DNA of 64,000 bases from Aurelia coerulea (lineage: Eukaryota > Cnidaria > Scyphozoa > Semaeostomeae > Ulmaridae), in NCBI GenBank assembly GCA_039566865.1, contig CM076945.1, positions 191,001-255,000 of the forward strand, written 5' to 3'. Numbering within the stretch: position 1 is the stretch's first letter; every line of letters begins with the position of its first letter. Under the pieces are notes generated by a model. It was not told where the DNA came from, did no database searches, and worked only from the letters and a program-made list of their open reading frames with translations. The translations under genes and the position numbers were made by a program. Of the stretch, positions 1-10,744 are shown piece by piece.

Positions 1-524
1 AAGAATGATCCTCGCCTTCATCTTCATGCCCATGCTTTTTTTTATGCTGAAGGTTCTGGAGGTGAAAAACATCAATTCAATATGGTATAGGATACTTCCT
101 CTCAAAGAAAGTGCTAAACTCCATGATAGGCTTCTGGCTAAATCACAAAGATCTTCCAACCAATACCAATATCCAAATGGTAAAAATAGAAGCAGAGCCC
201 TTTGACAACAACTCTATCCCCCAACATCAAATCACAATGAGTGTGGAGTGGTGTGGAGTGGTGTGGTGTGGTATTGGGTTCTTTTGTTAATTAATCAGAT
301 TATTGTTTATATTTATTTTAAGAGTCATTCATAGTGGGGACTATATGACCATGTGTCTTTTCCCACTATGATTGGCTCAGATTCTTGCATTGTAGTTTGT
401 TCTTAGAAATTGATATACAAAAAAAAATCACAGTGACAATAAACAAGAAGCATTTTATGATTAAATTTAAACTACTCTCAAATACGCTAAATCCAATAAA
501 ATAACGATGCTGATGAGTGATACA
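1..524. other. Unassigned left edge with short GGTGTG repeat
   Basis: No gene could be identified. Plus-strand frames in the first 200 bases read as protein-like patches in more than one frame (one at bases 1-90, another from about 85), which suggests a decayed coding fragment, perhaps of a mobile element. A short GTGTGGAGTG-type repeat lies at about 239-272. Nothing resembling the missing 3' exons of CCDC61 is visible on the minus strand here. Confidence 0.4.
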
Positions 525-1151
525 TGCTGAAAGGCGAACAGATTAGAGAAAAATACAATATCCAAGTTTACCACAGGTTTCAAAGTTTTAATGTTGAAGA
601 GACGCAAAACCGAGGGGAAGAATGGAAAGGTGTGAAGATTGTTCTAACTGAGGCCGGGAAGAACACAGTACCAAGTAAACAGAGAAAAGCAAAACAAAGT
701 TGGATCACACACGACACACGATAAATAAGAGGAAACAGGCGAAGAACAATGCTCGAGACATCAAGATAACAAGAAAAGGTGGCAGGAATACGTATCTGAA
801 TTATTTGGTGATCACAGGGATGAATCATATCGTATCATAATCAACGGAGAAGGAGCTGCCATCTTAGAGTTGGAAATAGCAGAAGCCATACATTGCATGA
901 AAACAAGCAAATCCCCTGGTATGGATAAAATTAACGCAGAGATGCTTAAAGCCTGCCTTAGATGAAACTAACCCCAAATTACCCGCCAAGTTCTGCAACC
1001 AAGTATATGAAGTTGCAACAATACCTGGAGACATGAATGATTCAATTTTTCTGAGAATTCCAAAAAAGTTAAAAGCCATCACGTGCAAAGAGTTTAGAAC
1101 AATTAGCCTAATGAGCCACATTCTGAGATATGTACTACGTGTTATACTGAA

Positions 1152-2550
1152 GAGAAACAAATAACGAATAGAGAAGGAAATAACGAATAGAGAAGGAAAT
1201 AACGAATAGAGAAACAAATAACGAATAGAGAAACAAATAACGAATAGAGAAACAAATAACGAATAGAGAAGGAAATAACGAATAGAGAAACAAATAACGA
1301 ATAGAGAAGGAAATAACGAATAGAGAAACAAATAACGAATAGAGAAACAAATAACGAATAGAGAAGGAAATAACGAATAGAGAAACAAATAAGGAATAGA
1401 GAAACAAATAACGAATAGAGAAACAAATAACGAATAGAGAAACAAATAACGAATAGAGAAACAAATAACGAATAGAGAAGGAAATAACGAATAGAGAAAC
1501 AAATAACGAATAGAGAAACAAATAACGAATAGAGAAACAAATAACGAATAGAGAAGGAAATAACGAATAGAGAAACAAATAACGAATAGAGAAACAAATA
1601 ACGAATAGAGAAGGAAATAACGAATAGAGAAACAAATAACGAATAGAGAAAGAAATAACGAATAGAGAAACAAATAACGAATAGAGAAACAAATAACGAA
1701 TAGAGAAACAAATAACGAATAGAGAAACAAATAACGAATAGAGAAACAAATAACGAATAGAGAAACAAATAACGAATAGAGAAGGAAATAACGAATAGAG
1801 AAACAAATAACGAATAGAGAAACAAATAACGAATAGAGAAGGAAATAACGAATAGAGAAGGAAATAACGAATAGAGAAGGAAATAACGAATAGAGAAACA
1901 AATAACGAATAGAGAAACAAATAACGAATAGAGAAACAAATAACGAATAGAGAAGGAAATAACGAATAGAGAAGGAAATAACGAATAGAGAAACAAATAA
2001 CGAATAGAGAAGGAAATAACGAATAGAGAAACAAATAACGAATAGAGAAACAAATAACGAATAGAGAAACAAATAACGAATAGAGAAACAAATAACGAAT
2101 AGAGAAACAAATAACGAATAGAGAAACAAATAACGAATAGAGAAACAAATAACGAATAGAGAAACAAATAACGAATAGAGAAGGAAATAACGAATAGAGA
2201 AGGAAATAACGAATAGAGAAACAAATAACGAATAGAGAAACAAATAACGAATAGAGAAGGAAATAACGAATAGAGAAGGAAATAACGAATAGAGAAACAA
2301 ATAACGAATAGAGAAACAAATAACGAATAGAGAAACAAATAACGAATAGAGAAGGAAATAACGAATAGAGAAACAAATAACGAATAGAGAAACAAATAAC
2401 GAATAGAGAAACAAATAACGAATAGAGAAACAAATAACGAATAGAGAAACAAATAACGAATAGAGAAGGAAATAACGAATAGAGAAACAAATAACGAATA
2501 GAGAAACAAATAACGAATAGAGAAACAAATAACGAATAGAGAAGGAAATA
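1152..2550. repeat. 19-bp minisatellite, about 74 copies
   Basis: Tandem array of a 19-bp unit in two main forms, GAGAAACAAATAACGAATA and GAGAAGGAAATAACGAATA. The first unit starts at 1152 and the last at 2539, which is exactly 73 periods with no net indel. Rare variants occur near 1390 and 1650. The array sits inside the LINE reverse-transcriptase sequence and joins it seamlessly on both sides, so it appears to have been amplified from that sequence. The minus strand is open in all three frames because 19 is not a multiple of 3 and the unit lacks minus-strand stops. The long, 19-residue-repeat hydrophobic readings that result are not evidence of a gene. Confidence 0.95.
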
Positions 2551-2601
2551 GGCGATATGCAGAGCGCTTTTATGAAAGGAGGACATTCAATACGAGAATT
2601 A

Positions 2602-3205
2602 CCGGGTGCGCCAAAATAAACTATGCACGTTTGGCAGGCCACAATAAATCGTACACTCGATCGATCTTGATGATTTATGACTTAATCGTTAGCAGAAAGC
2701 CTGAATTAAATACTGAGATTTTTTGCAAATTTTATCATTTTCGATTTTTAGAGCTAGAAGTGAGTTTCCTAAAATCTTAGTTTTTGAAAGCACTGAAAAC
2801 GATCGAGAAACATCGATCAAGTTTTCTAAATGATCGACATGAATGGACAAAGAGAGAACTTGTTCGTGGTGATTTGCGATTCAGAAATCGACCAATTGTA
2901 ATCTGCTATACGAGAGTTTGTACTAAACCCCCAAATCCCCCTGAAACGTTTTCTCTTTGTTCATTCATGTTGAATCTTTTAAAATTTGATCGACGTTTTT
3001 TGATCGTTTTCAATGTTTTCGAAAACGAACATTTTATAAAACTCGCTTCTACCTCTAAAAACAGAGTACAGAAAAATTTGCAAAAAAGTCCTAGAATCTA
3101 ATTCAGGCTTTCTGCTAAAGATTAAGTCATAAATCTTCAAAATCGGTCCAGTGTACGATTTATTATGGCCTGCCAAACGTGCATTGTTTATTTTGGCGCA
3201 CCCGG
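2602..3205. mobile_element. Foldback MITE, Tc1/mariner-like, copy A
   Basis: The ends are CCGGGTGCGCCAAAATAAAC and its inverted copy, flanked by TA at 2600-2601 and 3206-3207. The arms are inverted over most of the 604 bp, so the whole element can fold into one long hairpin. It has no transposase reading and must be non-autonomous. TA flanks are the hallmark of Tc1/mariner-type insertion. It sits inside the decayed LINE. Confidence 0.88.
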
Positions 3206-4422
3206 TATATGTGAGAGATACATGGCAATGGACAAAGATGTATATGAGTGCTTCATAGACTACGAGTAAACATTCGATAGAGTGAACCACCAGAGGATGA
3301 TTACAAACCTTATAAAGGTTGCAAAACCAGAAAGGGATATCAAATTCATAACAAATCTGTATTGGACCGAAAAAGCCTTTGTGAAACTAGAAATGGACTG
3401 TCTGATGAAGTGATGATAAAACGAGGAGTAAGACAGGGTATGCACTGTTCCCTGCTATCTTTATCTTCTACACAGAGATGACATTCAGAGCAATAGAAGA
3501 TATGGATAGGGTAAAAATACGTGGACTTAACATCAACAGCCTGAAATATGCTGATGATACGGTTCTTATTGCTGAAACACCTGTGCAATTGCAAAAAATA
3601 GTAGATGAAGTAAACGTGGAAGGGAAACTGTACGGAATGAAGATAAATGCTAGAAATAACAAGACTGTATTAGTATCAAAAGTAACGCTAAGCGCCAAAT
3701 TTCATCTTACCGTTGTTGACAACGACACATTAAAACAAGTAGATTCTTTTGTATATCTAGGCCAATTATTGACAGAGGATGCTAAGTGCGAAAGAGAAGT
3801 CTTACGTCGTTTCTATATAGCTCGAGGAACGTTTAATAAAATGAAGTCAATATCAACGAACAAGAAAATTAATCTTCAAATGAGAAAAAGGATTCGGAAA
3901 TTCTAATTATGGAGTAGAGTACCCTGTATGATGGAGTAGAGACATGGGCTGCAAATTTTAAAATTTTTGAATGAAATGAACTGAACCGCATGAGAAACGT
4001 CTTGAAGCATTCGAGATGTGTGTGATCGCACAGAAAAATGTTAAAATTGTCATGGACATGTAACAAATGAGGGATTCCTAATGTTTTTCATTACTGAATA
4101 TGAGAGTTTACAATGACGAATTACCTAAGACACTACATACGAACTACTATACCACACTACAAGGACGGGGGCCAGGAGGAGCAAAATATCATGGCTACCC
4201 CCTGGCATTAATGATACAACTAAAATACAACTACTTATACCATTAAGAAATGCCAAATATAAAACCTTTATAAATGTTTGAGCAAGTTTCACAATGGACA
4301 TCAGACCAACGTAGGTGATAATGGTAAACCCCGGTCGAGAGAACGACAATAAAAGCTGTCCCCGTCTCATGGCCTCCATCACTCAAGACACCGTTAGTCG
4401 AGATGGATAATTGTTCACATTA

Positions 4423-5258
4423 CCGGGTGAGTAAAAAAGGAACTCCCGTTTGGAAGACTACGGCTCCCCAGATATCAAAGCAATAATATTTAAAATTGTC
4501 TCGTTTTATTGCCAATACGTTCAATTAGGTTCAATAATTTACCCGGCTTTAATCGGTCATTCCTTCCCGTGGATATGGGAGCCTTTCTGCTGAAAGCCCC
4601 TTCCAAAAACCTGCAAAAACAATGACCAAATGTTCCTTGGTTTTCCTTCCTAAAAATGATACATGTATTCGTGTATTTTGTCCTCTTGGGAGAATGGAGC
4701 CCCCTTGAATCTCCTGAATAGGATCATCTTCCCAAAAGGATATCACGTGCTAAAGCGTGCAGAAGTCATTGCTGTAAGGCCCACATAAAGCAGAAATGTT
4801 GGGGAAATTCGTTCTTGATTTTGGGCATGCTTTGAAGGTTTCTTGAAGAGGCTTTTTCGAGGAAATCCCTCACAATTTCAGAACGGAGTGGCCAATTTCA
4901 GTGAGGTAAATTTTAAAATGGATTTGATCATGTCTACCATTAAACTATATATTTGCCGATATCATCGTCTTGATATCCAGGGAACCATGAGCTTTCAAAT
5001 GGGGAATCTTTTCATCGGTGAATGATTTCAAACGGGGAATCTTTTCATCGGGGAATGATTTCAAACGGGGAATCTTTTCATCGGGGAATGATTTCAAATG
5101 GGGAATCTTTTCATCAGGGGATGATTTCAAACGGGGAATCTTTTCATCAGGGAATGATTTCAAACGGGGAAGCTTTTCATCAGGGAATGATTTCAAACGG
5201 GGAATCTTTTCATCGGGGAATTATTTCAAATGGGGAATCTTTTCATCGACTCACCCGG
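4423..5258. mobile_element. TA-flanked MITE carrying a 33-bp repeat
   Basis: The inverted ends CCGGGTGAGT/ACTCACCCGG are flanked by TA (4421-4422 and 5259-5260). The terminal CCGGGTG is shared with the other MITEs in this window, but the interior is different. The right third is a 33-bp tandem repeat that runs up to the right terminus. No transposase reading is visible. Confidence 0.75.
4993..5248. repeat. 33-bp minisatellite, 8 copies
   Basis: The unit begins TTTCAAACGGGGAATCTTTT and recurs every 33 bp from 4993 to the last copy at 5224. Because 33 is a multiple of 3, each open frame gives an 11-residue repeat: two frames on the plus strand (for example NDFKRGIFSSG) and one on the minus strand (SFPDEKIPRLK). 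The openness follows from the period and is not evidence of coding. Confidence 0.9.
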
Positions 5259-5966
5259 TAAATAAGCCTAACATCAAATATGAAACGGGCGTACAAAAGA
5301 TGGATGGACGAGACTCTGCGCTAAGAGAAGTTACGAAAATGGACTTGGTGGTTGAGTAGTGTTAAGCTAGATTTACGGTGATCTCAACCAAATAGACCAG
5401 TTGTGTGGATGTAATGTAGAGTCAACTCGAGTGTACTTCTATTGAGGTCATTTGAGAGATCTTTATCACCGTGTATAGTAAAATTTGCGTCAAAACCTCA
5501 CTTGAAGATCGATACATTCAAATTGTCGTAGTAATTAAAAAACTCTAGCGAGAAGATTTCGACGTTCAACATCAAAAAAAGGGCAGAGCAACAAAAAATG
5601 TTCCGTAGTCTCAATACCATAGTTAGTAGGACATATTTGGTTTGTGATCCCTAAAATTGTGACTGAATTTGTGAAAGCATAATTTCTTTTCTGAGAAATA
5701 TCTTCAGGGAAAGGAAACTAAGATAGTTTGGGCATTTGATACACTCAAATAACATATACAGAACACTGTTACAAGAATATACAGATGGAAAGAGAGGCAA
5801 GAGAAGTCGCCCAAGGATGAATTGGTATGACAATATCAAGGAGTGGACTGGTATGTGATATGAATGGGCGACAAGAATCGCAATGGACAAAAACAAGTTT
5901 AGGGAGAGATACTGTGTAAACTAAATGTAGATACGGAACATGGAGAAGAAGTAGCAGATGCCTCAC

Positions 5967-6050
5967 CTGGGGAGGAGGATTCTGCATCCCTTGCTTATTC
6001 TGACGATTTTCCTGACGCTCCCTTGATAATTCTCTCGATACATTATTCAA
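5967..6050 (-). CDS. CCDC61: CCDC61 exon, last one visible
   Basis: A phase 0 exon coding 28 residues (244-271), starting LNNVSRELSRERQENRQNK and ending NPPPQ before the donor GTGAGG. Its first bases and preceding intron match the two neighbouring duplicate units. The reading after the donor is intronic and runs into the LINE nest. Confidence 0.7.
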
Positions 6051-9000
6051 CTAAAAATAAACAAAACTCAATGAATAGGAAATTTTTTTCACAAACGACA
6101 GCGATTACAATTCTGCCCGAAATGTTTGCATTGATTGCTCGAAAACTGAATATCAAAGTAATATAACATGCAATCACCTTTGCTTTTAATGAATCTATTT
6201 CTCGTTGTTGATTTGGATTCTGGTGCATATTGTGAGGTTGAGGTTGATGCTCTGTTATTGGATTTTTCAATGCAGCATTCAACTAAAAATAATCAAAACT
6301 TAATAAATAAGAAATTTTTTTCATGAATAACAGCGATAACGATTCTACCCAAATTGGTCGCTCGAAAAATGAATATCAAAATAAAAAATATGTAATCACC
6401 TTTGCTTTTAATAAATCTATTTCTTGCTGGTGTTTTCTCTCCTGGTTTGCATCCCGATGCATACTTTGAGACTGACGCCGTGCTGTTGGCCCCCTCGCTG
6501 CAATCATCAACTGAAAATCAACAAAACTTAATGTTAGTTCACAAGATAAGTAGAGATTATCTACAAATAATATTGTTCCTCTGGCTAAACAATATCTGCA
6601 TGCTTGCCACGACGTTCAAAGATCTTTGATTGAATGAAAAAAATATCCATGTACGTTTCGATCAAATATAATATAGGCTAATATAGGCTAATTATGCAGT
6701 TCGTGAGTTAGTTATTTATCTACATCAACTAACTTTAACAAATCCAGAGAAAAGTTTCTCCAAAGTCAACAGCAGCAACTACGATTCTACCGAACATGTT
6801 TAGATATATTGCTAAATAGCGTATAATCATAGGGTAAACATTCAAATATCAGAACATATAATCACCTTTTCTTTCAAGGATTCTATTTCTTCTTTTTGCT
6901 GCTTCAAGATTTTTCGTAGCGCTGCAGGGTCAAATTTGCCAACATAGTGCAATGATAAAGGATAACGTATTCTGCAAAAGAAAATCCATCCTTTGCTTCA
7001 TCGTAATTCATAGAGAAAACTGAACAAATAAATTCACACACATAAACTATACCACACACAAATAATGGTATTTCTTTTGAATTTATCCAAACGTTGAAAA
7101 CTATTCTTTCCTGTACATGAGCAACACCAAAATCATCAGTTCCTTATAGCAAAGTTCATCATAGCAAAGTTCATTATAGCAAAGTTCATAATAGCAAAGT
7201 TCATTGTAGCAAGTGTCAAAAAATCAATACCGGGTGTGCCAAAATAAACGATGCACTTTTTGTAGTCCACGATAAATCGTACAGTAGTGGACCGATTTTG
7301 AAGATTCATAACTTAATCTTTAGCAAAAGCCTGAATTAGATTCTAGGATTTTGCAATTTTTTTTGCTCTCAGGTTTCAGAGCTATAAACAAATTTCTTAC
7401 GTTTTCGAAAAGACTGCAAACAATCAAAAAACGTCGATCAAATTTTCTCGGCTCGGCATGACTTTTCATGCCAAAGATAAAGATAATTTTCGTGGTGATT
7501 TGGAGATTTTAAAATTGAGTAGCATAGATTTATTTAGGAGCATTAGTTTGACGACTGGCCTGTTGCGAAATTATGTGGTAGTTGGCACAGGAACGCAGCC
7601 TGCACCAAAGCATAAATTCAATGAAATTGCAAAAGGAAAGAAATTTCTTTGTATCATTGAAAGTAATTTAACATTTCTCCCAAGATAGAACCAGTGCTCG
7701 TGCAGCAGATTTTAATTGATCGATTTCTGATTCCAAATCACCATGAGAAGTTTCCTCCCTTTTCCTTTCATGTGAGTCTTAAGAAAAGTTGATCGACATA
7801 TTTTGATCGTTTTCAGTGTTTTCGAGAACGAAAATTTTAAGAAACTCGCTAAAAGCTCCAAACCCTGAAATAAAAAAAATTGTAAAAAATCCTGGCATCT
7901 AATTCCGGCTTTTTGCTAAAGATTAAGTCATGAATCTTCAAAATCGGTCCAGTGTACGATTTATCGTGGACTGCCAAAAGGACATAGTTTATTTTGGTGC
8001 ACCCGGTATAAAAATAAAAATATTTTGAATGGACAGAACATTTCTTCACATACTTATCAAACTCAACAGTGTACGTCATGATTAGATATCTTCTCGTACT
8101 TTGAGCGGTATCTGTTGTTGATTTCGATTTCAGGTTCATTCCACTTTTGTGATTTCGTAATACCTCCAAATCTGTTAATGTCTTCAGCTCCAGTTCGATG
8201 CAATCACTAGTCTGATTAAGAAAATACAAAAGATGAATATCAGTTGATAATCATTTATCAATGCTTAACGCAAAACGCAAGCCTCTCTCTGTGCCAGCCT
8301 CTCTCTGTGCCAGCCTCTCTCTGTGCCAGCCTCTCTCTGTGCCAGCCTCTCTCTGTGCCAGCCTCTCTCTGTGCAAGCCATAGGTGCAAGCACACCAAAG
8401 ACTATCAGCCACGGTGTTAGATATTTGATATTTCATTTTATAAAGGAGGATTGCCCTTCAGCCGGAGCTGCTTGACACGGGGCCCTTCACTTAAAAACAT
8501 TACTTACAATATAAATTTACTAAGAAGTAGATTAAATACAATACAAAAACCATAAGGTTAAAAGCTAATACAAAGTAGCTGTTTGGTATCGGTAGGAAGG
8601 TCATTCCACTTTTTTGCTCCTCGATAAGAAAAACATTTTTATGGCAAGCAATCACCGCCAATAATTAGAGGAGGCAAAATGTCATATGTCATAGCTCAGA
8701 ATAACTGAAATGTTAGACAAGAGTAGTAGAAATTTTAGAGGAGGCAAAATGTAATATTTCATAGTAACTGAAAAATTGGACAACAACAGCAGGTGAAATT
8801 TTAGAACACTCTGGAAATTTTGAGTCATTGAAATGTTGACAGCACCAAAATGTTCATTATAAAGTGAAATTTTAGAACAAGTATTATTGGCGAGGATTGC
8901 ATGCCATACATTTTTGTCCAATACTTGGATCTTTCTTGGGTAGTCTAAAATCTGTCTCTGCATTTTGCATGACATACGAAGAGCACTTTGAGTTTCAGGT

Positions 9001-10706
9001 GAAGAGGTCACACAGGTATTGCAGAGCCAGTTCATGCAGGGACTTGAAGACCATTGTTTTAGATTCACCAGCTATAAGTTCTTCAATGGTTTTCAAAACG
9101 TAGCATGTCAGTAAGTGGTCTGCTTGGGGTGTCAAAACTGCTGTTCGTTATAATTCGAGCAGCTCAGTTTTAAAGTTTTTGCAACTGATTCAGCTCAGTC
9201 GAACCGGAACAACCCTAAATAGAGTAACAATATCAAAAGTGTGGCTCGAAAATGCCTGTGTAAAGAGTCTTCAGTGTTTTCTGTTGTAGGAACATTTTGG
9301 CATGCTTTAGAAACCTAATAGCTGTAGAAACTTAGAGAAACAGTCTTGATGTGTTCCTCCCATTTAAGAGAGTTGCCGATCTGCACACCAAGGTATTTAG
9401 TTTTTTGGATTACTTTGAGTTCATTGTCACAAATTTTCAAATCCAAGTGCTCATTTCGATTTTTGAGGAAGTTATGATATTGCTTAGTGGAAACTAGCAT
9501 GGAATTTGTTTTCACAACATTTAAGGAGAGTTTGTTGCCTTGAAGCCAAGCATCCAGTTGTTTGAGGTCGTTATTGATGGCGTCATTCAGTACACTTATG
9601 TCCGAAGACTGGTAGCACACACTTAACTGCATTATCTGAAGATATCTCTTCCATTGCTGGTGGGTTGGGTATTGTCCTGCAGATCAGGTTGCTCAAAGAT
9701 TTTGTAAAAGGCATATTTGTTTGATGAATAATACTGGAAAGAACAAACAATGCAGATAAATCAACAGGATACATCTAGAAAAGAATTGTTAAAAACTTAC
9801 TTTTTCCAATCCTGATTCAAGCATGCCATAGAAAATTTCAAATTCTTTAAAATTTCCAGTTTTATGAGTGAGCTCTTCAATATCTAATGGAAATTGAAAA
9901 TAACATCAATATTTTGAAAAAGAAACAATCAAAATAACATAAATTATGATCCCCTTTCAAAGGCACACTGTCATGGCACTGATTGGGCGAAAAAGACAAT
10001 AAAAATGAATAGAAGGCAAACTGCAGTAATTTCACTAAACACTGAAATTCATGAAGATGATAATGATCTACCCCTCTTTATTCTCAAAACAAAGTAAGAT
10101 CCAAGGACATAAAGACTTGGTGATTAATTAGAGGCCAGGACTTTGTTGTTAGTGATTTCAACATCATGACTAGCCAATAACAGCCACAACAGTGTGCCTT
10201 TAATAAGGAAAAGGTTGATGATAAGGTTCATGTTTCAATGTCCATTAATCTTAATCTCCTTTTATTGCATAGAAGAATATTTTGATATTAGAAAGTCTTA
10301 GCTCTGTTCTGAAAAATATAGTGTTCTTGAGGTGAATTTTGTGCATCAAATTCCTAGCAGCATCTTTTGCATACAATCATTGACAGCATTTATAGGCAGC
10401 AAATAAGAGTCATGTATATAAAAATCATTGACCTCATATCAAATGGAGCATGCATATTCTAATGTGAAGAACCTTTTAGATTGTGTGTTCACAAAATATT
10501 TTCTCAAGAAACTTTTATTAGCAAGGTAACACAAACTTACAATTAGCTCCATATTTTCCAACCCACTGCTCTCCGCTCTCTTCATCTTCAACTTGGATTT
10601 TTAACAAATCCTCATTTTCTACAGACATTGATATATAATAGTCTCTATCTTTGAAAACATGTTTTGCCCCAGCTACTGAACTCAAATGAACACTATGAAT
10701 ATCCAT
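5967..10706 (-). CDS. CCDC61: CCDC61 / VFL3 homologue, 5' seven coding exons (partial)
   Basis: Spliced minus-strand gene: exons 10541-10706, 9801-9883, 8054-8211, 6866-6971, 6400-6510, 6178-6282 and 5967-6050, total 813 nt or 271 codons with phase kept throughout. CCDC61 (VFL3) is a centriole/basal-body protein with an N-terminal head domain of the SAS-6/XRCC4 type and a coiled coil that organises basal-body fibres and orientation. Residues about 1-150 match the head: EDLLKIQVEDEESGEQW, then IEELTHKTGNFKEFEIF, LEVLRNHKSGMN, RRYLIMTYTVEFDKIRYPL and HYVGKFDP. Residues from about 155 are Glu/Lys/Gln-rich coiled coil. The vertebrate protein is about 500 residues, so the C-terminal half must lie beyond the left edge, past the LINE nest. 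Confidence 0.9.
6178..6282 (-). CDS. CCDC61: CCDC61 coiled-coil exon, duplicate unit 2
   Basis: A phase 0-0 exon coding 35 residues (209-243), starting LNAALKNP and ending QQREIDSLKAK. The middle is rich in Gln, Pro, His and Asn, so it interrupts the coil. Acceptor TTTTAG, donor GTGATT. Confidence 0.78.
6400..6510 (-). CDS. CCDC61: CCDC61 coiled-coil exon, duplicate unit 1
   Basis: A phase 0-0 exon coding 37 residues (172-208), starting LMIAARGP and ending QQEIDLLKAK. Acceptor TTTCAG, donor GTGATT. The end closely matches that of the next exon, and the introns match too, indicating tandem duplication. Confidence 0.78.
6866..6971 (-). CDS. CCDC61: CCDC61 head-to-coil exon
   Basis: Codes residues 136-171: IRYPLSLHYVGKFDP ends the head, and AALRKILKQQKEEIESLKEK starts the coiled coil. 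Acceptor TTGCAG, donor GTGATT. Its 3' part and following intron resemble the next exon-intron units. Confidence 0.9.
7144..7212. repeat. 15-bp minisatellite, about 4-5 copies
   Basis: The unit ATAGCAAAGTTCATC or variant is repeated with one changing base per unit, in CCDC61 intron 3 just before MITE copy B. Confidence 0.8.
7230..8006. mobile_element. Foldback MITE, copy B
   Basis: The ends CCGGGTGTGCCAAAATAAAC and CACCCGG are flanked by TA (7228-7229 and 8007-8008). It is 777 bp, longer than the other copies because of extra internal sequence around 7480-7690 that the other copies lack. It lies in CCDC61 intron 3. Confidence 0.85.
8054..8211 (-). CDS. CCDC61: CCDC61 head-domain exon
   Basis: Codes residues 84-135 plus two bases. 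It includes SDCIELELKTLTDLEVLRNH and RRYLIMTYTVEFDK, both easily aligned with the family. Acceptor AATCAG, donor GTATGT. MITE copy B ends only about 45 bp beyond this donor. Confidence 0.92.
8281..8376. repeat. 16-bp minisatellite, 6 copies
   Basis: GCCTCTCTCTGTGCCA is repeated six times without gaps, the last copy with one substitution. It lies in CCDC61 intron 2, about 70 bp from exon 3, and gives the sense transcript a purine-rich run. Confidence 0.95.
8436..9632 (-). mobile_element. LINE 3' fragment (CR1/jockey-like), minus strand
   Basis: The minus strand at 9315-9632 reads as the post-catalytic reverse-transcriptase region (NNDLKQLDAWLQGNKLSLN, then KTKYLGVQIGNSLKWEEHI). Decayed C-terminal blocks follow at about 8880-9300, such as MVFKSLHELALQYLCDLF near 9000-9060. 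About 8440-8650 looks like its 3' untranslated region. It is 5'-truncated, carries stops and frameshifts, and lies in CCDC61 intron 2 in the sense direction. Confidence 0.8.
9801..9883 (-). CDS. CCDC61: CCDC61 head-domain exon
   Basis: Codes residues 56-83 (YIEELTHKTGNFKEFEIF, continuing GMLESGLEK), the best-conserved block of the head domain. Entry phase is 1 and exit phase 0; acceptor CATTAG, donor GTAAGT. Confidence 0.92.
9884..10540 (-). other. CCDC61 intron 1
   Basis: The intron between the start-codon exon and the next head exon. I see no repeat, element or open frame of note. Confidence 0.7.
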
Positions 10707-10744
10707 TTTGTGTAGATTTTTACCATTCTCTTACACTGGCGCAC
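10541..10744 (-). CDS. CCDC61: CCDC61 exon with start codon
   Basis: An acceptor TTTCAG precedes 10744; 38 nt of 5'-UTR follow, then ATG at 10706-10704. It codes residues 1-55 plus one base and ends at the donor GTAAGT (10540). It contains the first beta-strand region of the head domain, where VEDEESGEQWVGKYGAN aligns with the family's hallmark start. Confidence 0.88.

Larger units (their letters stand above)
4115..5690 (-). mobile_element. 3' fragment of a second LINE family, minus strand
   Basis: The flanks of the inner MITE (about 4115-4420 and 5260-5690) match, with divergence, the LINE 3' region at 61687-62607: the same GAGGAGCAAAAT...CATGGCTACCCC stretch near the 3' end and the same GCAGAGCAACAA...TCTCAAT stretch in the coding tail. 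It is inserted in the plus-strand LINE (525-5945), so it is the younger of the two. Boundaries are approximate and no poly(A) tail is clear. Confidence 0.7.
525..5945 (+). mobile_element. Decayed LINE (endonuclease/RT type), interrupted
   Basis: A 5'-truncated, stop-riddled non-LTR retrotransposon. About 860-1150 reads as the start of a reverse transcriptase domain (KTSKSPGMDKINAEMLKA, then FRTISLMSH). 2551-2600 continues it, and 3208-3900 carries the YADD catalytic box (LKYADDTVLIAE, about 3541-3575) and the segment after it. The C-terminal tail with FGHLI and a Lys/Arg-rich stretch is at about 5705-5930. The reading resumes on each side of three interruptions: a 19-bp minisatellite, a foldback MITE and a minus-strand LINE fragment. 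It lies in the CCDC61 intron after exon 7, antisense to that gene. Several in-frame stops show it is dead. Confidence 0.8.

Noticed and set aside
864..2642. Minus-strand open frames of 455-592 codons over the 19-bp minisatellite
   Set aside because: All three frames are open because the unit lacks minus-strand stops and its length is not a multiple of 3. The reading is a monotonous 19-residue hydrophobic repeat, and the underlying DNA is an amplified LINE segment on the other strand.
2784..3290. Short genes on both strands at 2784-3290 (and likewise 7849-8050 beyond CCDC61 exon 3, and 20301-20552)
   Set aside because: They fall in foldback MITE arms and recur in every copy; the readings are by-products of the inverted repeats.
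5018..5359. A repeat protein with 11-residue units
   Set aside because: Several frames on both strands are equally open owing to the 33-bp period, and the sequence lies inside a MITE.
8251..8436. A 61-codon minus-strand frame with HRERLAQREAGTE-like repeats
   Set aside because: It is produced by the 16-bp minisatellite in CCDC61 intron 2.
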